Of a stretch of DNA of 7,278 nucleotides, positions 1 through 4,985 are shown one piece after another. The stretch comes from Armatimonadota bacterium. GTDB taxonomy: Bacteria; Armatimonadota; Zipacnadia; Zipacnadales; UBA11051. The notes below the pieces were generated by a model, which worked only from the letters and a program-made list of their open reading frames with translations, did no database searches and was not told the DNA's origin. The first letter of the stretch is position 1. Each line of letters begins with the position of its first letter. Position numbers and translations under genes: made by a program. The stretch spans positions 1,131 through 8,408 of the forward strand of contig DPJP01000134.1 of assembly GCA_003542955.1 (NCBI GenBank), read 5' to 3'.

Positions 1-184
1 CGATCATGGCGGGGTCGCCGAGGGTGGCGCGGCCCTCGGCCAGAATGTAGCGCACCGTCGCGGTGTCATAGGGGCCGTAGACTTCACCCTCGCGGGCCAG
101 CCACCAGGAGGTATCGGCGCCGCAGTGGCTGCATGTCTGCTCGTTCTCGGCCAGCGGGCCGCGACATCCGGGACAGTTCGGCAT
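1..184 (-). CDS. Zinc-ribbon plus GYF_2-like domain protein, N-terminal part only
   Basis: Reading the minus strand from the ATG at 184-182 gives 61 codons and then the window edge, so the C-terminus is missing. Residues 4-21 form a zinc-ribbon knuckle pair (C4-P-G-C7 and C18-S-H-C21). A GYF_2-like module follows from W27: W27-W28, then G33, the Y36-G37-P38-Y39 core and a helix-like stretch to L48, a pattern typical of this domain. GYF_2 modules usually sit at the start of membrane or multi-domain proteins and are thought to bind peptides; the rest of this protein is unseen, so no specific role can be given. The Shine-Dalgarno signal is weak. A longer ORF overlapping on the same strand in another frame has no such motifs and is a shadow. 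The gene is divergent from the oxidoreductase at 460. Confidence 0.72.
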   Translation of the reverse strand, partial: MPNCPGCRGPLAENEQTCSHCGADTSWWLAREGEVYGPYDTATVRYILAEGRATLGDPAMI

Positions 185-331
185 TGCTCACTCAACCCGT
201 TCCGGCGCCTCTGAGGGCGCTTGTTCAGTGTCCGCACCGCCGTCCCTGGGCTCGTTCAGTTCGCACCTGCGTGTACGTGCCTCTCCGCACGACGGTCGGA
301 AGCTCATTCGCTCAGAGCATACGGATGTCCT

Positions 332-409
332 CCCGTCTGCCCATCCGAGCAAGCGGCAGAGTACGCAATCACTGGCTCTCCTTCTGCAGGCGATCTGGCC
401 GCAGACGGG
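332..409. repeat. Spaced 9-bp inverted repeat upstream of the oxidoreductase gene
   Basis: CCCGTCTGC at 332-340 is the exact reverse complement of GCAGACGGG at 401-409, separated by 60 nt. A flanking T-G pair could extend the stem by one. It lies in the divergent intergenic region (185-459), about 50 nt upstream of the GTG start at 460. It could be a leader stem or paired operator half-sites. No protein or ligand can be assigned. The rest of 185-459 shows no convincing -35/-10 pair. Confidence 0.35.
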
Positions 410-445
410 GAATAGACGCCCAGGGCACGAAGCGGATGTGATGAC

Positions 446-451
446 AGGAGG
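446..451 (+). promoter_or_regulatory. Shine-Dalgarno site fixing a GTG start
   Basis: A perfect AGGAGG lies 8 nt before the GTG at 460. It selects GTG over any later ATG as the start of the oxidoreductase and keeps the N-terminal beta strand leading into the dinucleotide-binding motif. Confidence 0.85.
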
Positions 452-459
452 AGACTGTT

Positions 460-1467
460 GTGAGCGATGACCTGAGGCTTGGGGTGATCGGTGTCGGCGG
501 AATGGGGCGGGGCCACGTCGGCGCCATACAGGCCACCGAGGGCGTCACCCTCGCCGCCGTGGCCGACACGAACCGTGAGGCACTTGACGCCGTGACAGAT
601 GGGACCGGGGTGCCCGCATTCGCCGACTACAACGAGATGATCGACCAGGTGGAACTGGACGGACTGGTCGCCATTGTTCCACACCACTTGCACCGCGGCG
701 TGGTCGAGAAAGCTTGCGAGGCGGGGCTGCCGCTGCTCAAGGAGAAGCCGCTGGCGCGGAACATGACCGAGGCGGTGCAGTTCGTCGAGATGGCCGAGCA
801 GGCGGGCATTCCCTTCATGCTCGCTACCCAGCGCCGGTTCATCCCCTCCTACGCAAGGCTCAAGGAGATCGCGGACAACCTGGGCGAGATCTTCCTGGCC
901 CGTGGGCAGTACGTGTTCCGCTGGAGTCGCGACTTCGCATGGCGCGGGCAGTGGGAGACTGCCGGCGGCGGTGCGCTCCACGATATGGGCTACCACACGG
1001 TCGACATGCTCATCTGGTACCTCGGCCTCCCGGACTGGGTATCGACCGAATGGAGCAGCAGGGCGTTCGATCAATGGGACTACAGCACCGACGATACCGC
1101 AATCACCGTGTTCGGCTACAGTTCGGGCACAATCGGCTATCTACTGACGACGTGGGCCACAAGCCCGTCGGAGGAGGCGTTTTTCCTCCACGGCAAGCAG
1201 GGCGTGGCCGTTGCCGACCGCAGTGGGATCAGGCATACCGACCTTGCGGACAACGTGGTCGAGGAGATTCCGACCAGTGGGGAGGGTGGCGGCGGGCTGC
1301 ATGCGCAGATGGCGCACTTCGCCCACTGCATCCGGACGGGTGAGCAGCCGCTGACGGCGGCGCGGACAAACCTCGAGAACATGGCATTCATCGAGGCGGC
1401 GTACCGCTCGGCGGCGGAGGAGGCGAGGGTCTCACCGAAGGACTACCTGCCAGAGGCGGGCGCATAG
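460..1467 (+). CDS. Gfo/Idh/MocA family NAD(P)-dependent oxidoreductase
   Basis: This 335-aa cytoplasmic protein has the normal length for the family, which oxidises or reduces sugars, inositols and related polyols using NAD(P). Residues 7-20 form the Rossmann strand and glycine motif (G11-V-G-G-M-G16). D36 after the second strand suggests a preference for NAD over NADP. E95-K96-P97 is the family signature that supplies the catalytic lysine. The second signature, at about 169-183, has the GGG-x-L-H-D-x-G-x-H pattern with D175 and H179 positioned for catalysis. The C-terminal alpha/beta domain (about 122-300) ends in a typical helix with F287-x-x-C290-I and Q297-P298. The GTG start is supported by the AGGAGG site. 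It is a single plus-strand gene, divergent from the GYF-domain gene. The substrate cannot be deduced; a role with the aldehyde dehydrogenase and acyl-transfer genes downstream is inferred from context only. Confidence 0.93.
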   Translation: MSDDLRLGVIGVGGMGRGHVGAIQATEGVTLAAVADTNREALDAVTDGTGVPAFADYNEMIDQVELDGLVAIVPHHLHRGVVEKACEAGLPLLKEKPLARNMTEAVQFVEMAEQAGIPFMLATQRRFIPSYARLKEIADNLGEIFLARGQYVFRWSRDFAWRGQWETAGGGALHDMGYHTVDMLIWYLGLPDWVSTEWSSRAFDQWDYSTDDTAITVFGYSSGTIGYLLTTWATSPSEEAFFLHGKQGVAVADRSGIRHTDLADNVVEEIPTSGEGGGGLHAQMAHFAHCIRTGEQPLTAARTNLENMAFIEAAYRSAAEEARVSPKDYLPEAGA

Positions 1468-1655
1468 GGGACCGCAGGCGTGTTGTCATGGCCCTGATGC
1501 GGCATCTGTCTGCATCGTCGGTGTAGAGCAGGTGCGTTGTGGCGCTGGGGCGAACCACTATGACGCGCGAGTGGCATGACAAGCGGCTGAGCGAAAAGGG
1601 CGCATTCTGGTTCGAGGCAATAGCGAACAGCTAGCCGGTCGCATCGGGTGAGGAG

Positions 1656-1940
1656 TTGCTTGCCGAACTTCATATTGTGTTTGAGGACGAGCAGGGACAG
1701 CAGACGGGGGAGTATTATCGCCTGACGGGGACGGCACGCATCGAGGGCAACCAGGTCATCTCCGCCAATATGACGACGGCCGGCACCGCACAGGGAGACC
1801 CGGTTACGGCAACGTTCGCGATTACGCCTACACACGTCGTCGACGACCTCGCCCGTCGAGCCAATGGGACGCTGAGCGTGACGCTGGCTGATGGCACCTA
1901 TACCGGGGACATCGAGCTTGTGAGATTCCCGGACCTGTAG
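1656..1940 (+). CDS. Small beta-rich hypothetical protein, probably 5'-damaged relative of the downstream lipoproteins
   Basis: The open frame encodes up to 94 aa from the TTG at 1656. No signal peptide or lipobox precedes it, and AGGAG directly abuts the TTG with no spacing, so this start is poorly supported. The same frame continues upstream through a TAG at 1632-1634 back to an ATG at 1560 (25 codons including the stop). That suggests a once longer gene now interrupted, or a short independent gene. The C-terminal part resembles the two lipoproteins downstream: an L-x-G / G-N-x-V pattern near residues 23-34, then a terminal run of strands with a G-T, Y-T-G-D and V-R order matching the G-T, Y-S-G-P and Y-R order of those proteins. 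The similarity is remote and visible only at protein level. A pseudogene is as likely as a functional gene. Confidence 0.4.
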   Translation: MLAELHIVFEDEQGQQTGEYYRLTGTARIEGNQVISANMTTAGTAQGDPVTATFAITPTHVVDDLARRANGTLSVTLADGTYTGDIELVRFPDL

Positions 1941-2044
1941 CAGCGGCATATCCGCCGGACCGCGTCGGCGTGGGTGAGTTCCGATGGCCAGGGCAGGGGC
2001 GAAGCGCCGCGCGCCCCGGCAGAAGGAACAACCGCGGGGTAGAT

Positions 2045-2667
2045 CGTGTGAGAGTATGATCTGCAGTGGCGTCGGGACAACCCTCAGGAGGGATGAGAGA
2101 TGCTTGTGGCACTCGGCAAGATGCGGTGGATTGCGGCGTTGCTCGTTGTGAGCGTGCTGTTCACGCTGTGTGGATGTCATGCGGGCATATGGGAGATCGC
2201 GGAGTCGATAATCGGCGAATGGACCGCGAGGGGCATAACCGTCGACATTGAGACGGAGTGCGGAATGAGACTGGCAATGCTGGCGCTGATGCTGGCGTTC
2301 TTCCGCTACATATCGCCATCGGACGCCGACACCACGGTTGCCGGCGATGTATGCGACCTGACGGCAATGCTGGACAGCAACGGTGACGGCACGGGCGATA
2401 CGCCGCTCGAGCTGCATGGCCCATGGGTGCAGGACGGGAACCACGTGACGGCGACGCTCACGCCCACCGGTGTGACAAGCGCCCAGATCGTCGGAGCTCC
2501 GCAAGTCAATCTTGACCTGCAGCTCACCGACAACAACACGATGGCCGGCACCATCACCTACACGATTGGCAGCGCCCAGTACAGCGGGCCGGTGACGGTG
2601 TACAGGGACTGAGTGCTCGGAATCGGGCGCACCCGGGGTCGGCGAGGGAGGTCGCACGGCAGGACAC
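2045..2667 (+). repeat. 623-bp tandem direct repeat, unit 1
   Basis: The unit begins with CGTGTGAGAGTATG and ends just before the same motif recurs at 2668. It carries an upstream leader, an AGGAGGG site, a whole 170-codon gene and a 3' tail. Start and stop codons of the two units are exactly 623 bp apart. The leaders share GTGTGAGAGTATG, a CTGCAGT block, a CGGGACAA block and a CTCAGGAGGGATG block, so upstream signals were duplicated with the gene. TATGAT at 2055-2060 is a possible -10 box, but no matching -35 is visible and unit 2 has TATGGA instead. Confidence 0.85.
2100..2612 (+). CDS. Hypothetical lipoprotein, copy A of a tandem pair
   Basis: This 170-aa protein belongs to no family I recognise. 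Residues 1-26 are a lipoprotein signal peptide: a short basic N-region (K7, R9), a hydrophobic core I11-L23 and a lipobox L23-C24-G25-C26, so C26 should be lipidated. ATG at M8 is an alternative start, but AGGAGGG at 2086-2092 is well placed for 2100. Residues 27-80 include an alternating hydrophobic stretch near 58-70. Residues 92-100 (D92-S-N-G-D96-G-T-G-D100) resemble the calcium loops of EF-hand, dockerin or thrombospondin type 3 repeats. From about 103 to the end the sequence alternates polar and hydrophobic residues with G-T, Y-S-G and V-x-V-Y steps, suggesting a small beta domain. C85 is conserved in copy B; C54 is not. It is probably an envelope-anchored protein of unknown role. Confidence 0.8.
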   Translation: MLVALGKMRWIAALLVVSVLFTLCGCHAGIWEIAESIIGEWTARGITVDIETECGMRLAMLALMLAFFRYISPSDADTTVAGDVCDLTAMLDSNGDGTGDTPLELHGPWVQDGNHVTATLTPTGVTSAQIVGAPQVNLDLQLTDNNTMAGTITYTIGSAQYSGPVTVYRD

Positions 2668-2674
2668 CGTGTGA
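2652..2674 (+). other. Residual hairpin at the junction of the two repeat units
   Basis: TCGCACGG (2652-2659) pairs with CCGTGTGA (2667-2674) around a 7-nt loop, with one G-U pair. The left arm and loop correspond closely to the terminator after copy B, but the right arm has been replaced by the leader of unit 2 and no T-run follows. Termination here is therefore probably weak, allowing copies A and B to share a transcript. Confidence 0.5.
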
Positions 2675-3290
2675 GAGTATGGACTGCAGTCGTACCGGGA
2701 CAAGACTCAGGAGGGATGTCGCATGCTTGTAGCACTTGGTAAGATGCGGTGGATTGCGGCGTTGCTGGTCGTGAGCGTTGTGTTCACTCTGTGTGGGTGT
2801 CATTCCGCTGATGTAGCGTGGATCGCGATGTCGATCATGGGGGCGTGGTCGGCGTTGACTGGCATACCACTCGAGACGCTGGAAGGGACCAGGGTGGAGA
2901 TGCTGGCGCTCGCGCTGGCGTTTTTCATATACACATCGCTATCAGACGCCGACGCCGCGGTTGCCGGCAACATATGCGACCTGACGGCAATGCTGGACAA
3001 CGACGGTGATGGCATCGGCGATACGCCGCTCGAGCTGCATGGCCCGTGGGTGCAGGACGGGAACCACGTGACGGCCACGCTCACGCCCACCGGCGTGGCG
3101 AGCGCCCAGGTTGTCGGCGGGCCGCAGGTCAACCTCGACTTGCAGCTCACCGACAACAACACGATGGCCGGCACCATCACCTACACGATTGGCAGCGCCC
3201 AGTACAGCGGGCCGGTGACGGTGTACAGGAACTGAGTGCTCGGAATCGGGCGGACGCGGGGTCGGCGAGAGAGGCCGCACGGCAGGACAC
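2668..3290 (+). repeat. 623-bp tandem direct repeat, unit 2
   Basis: This is the second unit of the duplication, starting at CGTGTGAGAG and ending inside the right arm of the terminator hairpin, where CGTG recurs at 3291. Identity with unit 1 is uneven. It is high in the leader, the signal-peptide region and the 3' half (for example 2518-2606 matches 3141-3229 without a mismatch). It is low in the segment coding for residues 27-80, where a 3-nt insertion and a compensating 3-nt deletion keep the total length unchanged. Confidence 0.85.
2723..3235 (+). CDS. Hypothetical lipoprotein, copy B of a tandem pair
   Basis: This 170-aa paralogue of the gene at 2100 has the same architecture: a signal peptide with lipobox L23-C24-G25-C26, a variable segment 27-80, a calcium-loop-like motif, and a C-terminal beta domain. 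The signal peptide differs from copy A only at residue 20. Residues 81-170 differ at 9 of 90 positions. Residues 27-80 align only with small gaps. The loop D92-N-D-G-D96-G-I-G-D100 matches the thrombospondin type 3 or EF-hand-like D-x-D-x-D-G-x-x-D pattern better than copy A does, so calcium binding is plausible but unproven. AGGAGG at 2709-2714 lies 8 nt before the ATG. The gene is followed by a strong hairpin and converges on the aldehyde dehydrogenase gene. A cell-surface or periplasmic location is inferred from the lipobox; the function is unknown. Confidence 0.8.
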   Translation: MLVALGKMRWIAALLVVSVVFTLCGCHSADVAWIAMSIMGAWSALTGIPLETLEGTRVEMLALALAFFIYTSLSDADAAVAGNICDLTAMLDNDGDGIGDTPLELHGPWVQDGNHVTATLTPTGVASAQVVGGPQVNLDLQLTDNNTMAGTITYTIGSAQYSGPVTVYRN

Positions 3291-3300
3291 CGTGCGGCCT
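3272..3300 (+). terminator. Rho-independent terminator-like hairpin after the lipoprotein array
   Basis: AGGCCGCACGG (3272-3282) and CCGTGCGGCCT (3290-3300) form a perfect 11-bp GC-rich stem with a 7-nt loop. The stem runs into CCTTTGTGTG, a short and imperfect T tract. It sits 36 nt after the copy B stop codon and 30 nt from the stop of the convergent aldehyde dehydrogenase gene, so it may also help separate the opposing transcripts. On the minus strand the sequence after the stem is CTCTC, a poorer terminator. Confidence 0.75.
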
Positions 3301-3330
3301 TTGTGTGCGCATGAGTTCCCGCGCAACGGC

Positions 3331-4743
3331 TCAACGGAGGCGGAACGCGACCACCTTCTGCTCGGTCATCTCCTCGATAGCGAAGCGGACGCCCTCTCGC
3401 CCGATGCCTGAGAGCTTCCTGCCGCCGTATGGCTGGAAGTCGGCGCGCCAGAAGCTGATGTCGTTGACGTTCACACCGCCGCAGTCGACAGCCTCCGCGA
3501 AGCGGAACGCCTTGTCGACATCGGAGGTGTATATCCCCGCCTGCAGGCCGTACTTCGACTCATTGGTCATCGCGATGGCCTCATCGAGGTCAGCAACCGG
3601 CTCGACAAGCACAATCGGCGCAAACGCCTCCTCGGCCCAGAGCTTCTCCGTGTGCGGGCAGTCGACAGCGACGGTAGGCTCAAAGAGCGTGCCGACACGA
3701 GTGCCCCCACAGAGCACCCGCGCCCCGGCCGCAACGGCCTCGGCGACCCATTGCTCGGCCCGATGCGCGGCCTGTTCGCTGATCATCGGTCCGATGTCGG
3801 TGCTCTCGTCGAGAGGGTCACCGGTCCGCAGGGCCTGCACTCGCGGCACGTACTCTTCGAGGAAGCGCGCGTAGCCTGACTCCTCGACCAGAATGCGCTG
3901 GACGGAGATGCAGACCTGCCCGGCGACGGTGAACGGTCCGGATACGAGGCGGTCCCAGGCGTCGTCGAGATCGGCGTCGGCCATCACGGCGACCGCGGAG
4001 TTGGAGCCGAGTTCCAGGTGCAGGCGCTTGATGCCGGCCTTGCGGGTGATCGTCTCCCCCACCTCGGTGCTGCCAGTGAAGGTGATCGCGCGGACGCGGG
4101 GGTCGGTGAGCATCGGCTCCGCATCGGCCCCGGAGCAAGTGACGACATTGAGAGCGCCCGGCGGGAAGCCTGCCTCGACGACGGCCTCGGCGAGACGCAA
4201 TAGGGCCAGGGGCGTCTTGCCGGCGGGCTTGAGCACCACGGCGTTGCCCGCGGCAAGCGCCGGGCCGACCTTGTGAGCGCTGAGCGCCGCGGGGAAGTTG
4301 AAGGGCGAAATGGCCGAGACGATGCCGACGGGGACGCGCATCCAGTAGCCCCGGCGGTTCTCGGTGCCGGGAGCGGCTCCGTAGGGGAGCAGCTCGCCGC
4401 CGAGGTCACGCGTCGCCTCCGCACAGAGTTCGAAGATGGCCGGGGGACGCGAAGCCTCTCCCCTGGCCTCCTTGATCGTCTTGCCGACCTCCTGGGCCAG
4501 CAGGTGCGCGATCTCCTCACGGGCGTCGTCGAGGAGCCCCGCGGCTCTCCGCAGCATCGAAGATCGCTCGTGCGGAGCGAGGCCGCGCATCGCAGCCGCG
4601 CCGGCCTCGGCTGCGTCGATTGCGGCGCGAACGTCGCCGGCACTCGCAGCGGGAACCGTGTCAATGGCGGCGCCGTCGTAGGGCCTGGTGACGGTGGTGC
4701 GGGCCTCTCTGTCGATCCATTCGCCGCCGATGAGCATTCGCAT
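3331..4743 (-). CDS. NAD(P)-dependent aldehyde dehydrogenase, lactaldehyde dehydrogenase-like subgroup
   Basis: This 470-aa protein is full length for the ALDH superfamily, whose members oxidise aldehydes to carboxylates or acyl esters in the cytoplasm. Visible motifs in order: I145-S-P-F-N149 (the oxyanion-hole asparagine), L171-K172-P (cofactor lysine), F222-T-G-S-T (cofactor loop), E244-L-G-S-N (general-base glutamate), G275-Q-V-C278-I-S-V-Q-R (nucleophilic cysteine in a context typical of the lactaldehyde/ALDH21-like branch), E371-E372-x-F (cofactor contact) and P438-Y-G-G-R-K-L-S-G near the end. All catalytic residues are present. The general-base motif reads ELGSN rather than the usual ELGGK, and EEAFAP replaces EExFGP. 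The start is set by GGAGG (plus-strand 4750-4754) just upstream of the ATG; a second ATG two codons in is less well spaced. The gene is divergent from the acyltransferase fusion and may share its control region. The substrate is unknown. Confidence 0.93.
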   Translation of the reverse strand: MRMLIGGEWIDREARTTVTRPYDGAAIDTVPAASAGDVRAAIDAAEAGAAAMRGLAPHERSSMLRRAAGLLDDAREEIAHLLAQEVGKTIKEARGEASRPPAIFELCAEATRDLGGELLPYGAAPGTENRRGYWMRVPVGIVSAISPFNFPAALSAHKVGPALAAGNAVVLKPAGKTPLALLRLAEAVVEAGFPPGALNVVTCSGADAEPMLTDPRVRAITFTGSTEVGETITRKAGIKRLHLELGSNSAVAVMADADLDDAWDRLVSGPFTVAGQVCISVQRILVEESGYARFLEEYVPRVQALRTGDPLDESTDIGPMISEQAAHRAEQWVAEAVAAGARVLCGGTRVGTLFEPTVAVDCPHTEKLWAEEAFAPIVLVEPVADLDEAIAMTNESKYGLQAGIYTSDVDKAFRFAEAVDCGGVNVNDISFWRADFQPYGGRKLSGIGREGVRFAIEEMTEQKVVAFRLR

Positions 4744-4985
4744 GGTGCGCCTCCAAGTCGAAATGGGCCGGACGGGTGGTCAGGTGTCGTGCAGGACGCA
4801 GTGAGTCGGCGACCGCCGCGCCGGACTATGGCTTCGATGACTGCGGGTATAGCACCTGCGTCGGGGGTGGTTCATGTGGAGGATTCAGCGGCATCGGCCG
4901 CGAAGTGAGACGGCCCGCAGCGACACCAGAGCGGGGTGGGAGCTGGGGCGCGCAGCAGAGTACGTCACGAAAGGGAGCACCCGAC
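4744..4985. other. Divergent intergenic region between the aldehyde dehydrogenase and the acyltransferase fusion
   Basis: This 242-bp stretch separates two divergently transcribed genes and should hold both promoters. TATAGC at 4848-4853 is the best -10-like hexamer on the plus strand, but no TTGACA-like box is spaced correctly. The GC-rich CGGCG/CGCCG pair near 4808-4824 is too short to call an operator. No convincing conserved ORF is present. Confidence 0.4.
4971..4977 (+). promoter_or_regulatory. Ribosome binding site deciding the start of the fusion protein
   Basis: AAGGGAG lies 8 nt before the ATG at 4986. The frame is open further upstream to a GTG at 4776, but that extension is cysteine-, glycine- and serine-rich with no family similarity. 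The 4986 ATG begins exactly where AAC(3)-like proteins usually begin. Confidence 0.75.

Noticed and set aside
204..221. GGCGCC/GGCGC hairpin in the leader of the GYF-domain gene.
   Set aside because: It has a five-pair stem plus wobble, a common chance event in GC-rich DNA, with no sign of regulation.
304..1074. A 256-codon minus-strand frame over the start of the oxidoreductase gene.
   Set aside because: The plus strand there encodes clear family motifs with an ideal ribosome binding site; the antisense product resembles nothing recognisable.
1993..2020. GC-rich hairpin GGGGCG...CGCCCC as a terminator after the 1656-1940 ORF.
   Set aside because: The stem is only 6 bp with a neighbouring mismatch, alternative pairings compete, and no T-run follows.
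1443..2735. A 430-codon open frame on the minus strand covering the small-protein region.
   Set aside because: It is antisense to the lipoprotein genes, rich in Arg, Pro and His, has no family motif, and repeats itself across the duplication only because the sense strand does. It arises from GC-rich codon bias.
2045..3290. The direct repeats as a CRISPR array, insertion sequence or transposon ends.
   Set aside because: The units are gene-sized and coding, there are no short repeat-spacer alternations, no transposase and no terminal inverted repeats.
4273..4908. A 211-codon plus-strand frame overlapping the aldehyde dehydrogenase gene.
   Set aside because: It is antisense to well-defined ALDH motifs and lacks any recognisable domain.
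4776..4985. N-terminal extension of the acyltransferase fusion from a GTG at 4776.
   Set aside because: The extension is low-complexity without domain similarity, while AAGGGAG precedes the ATG at 4986, where the family begins.
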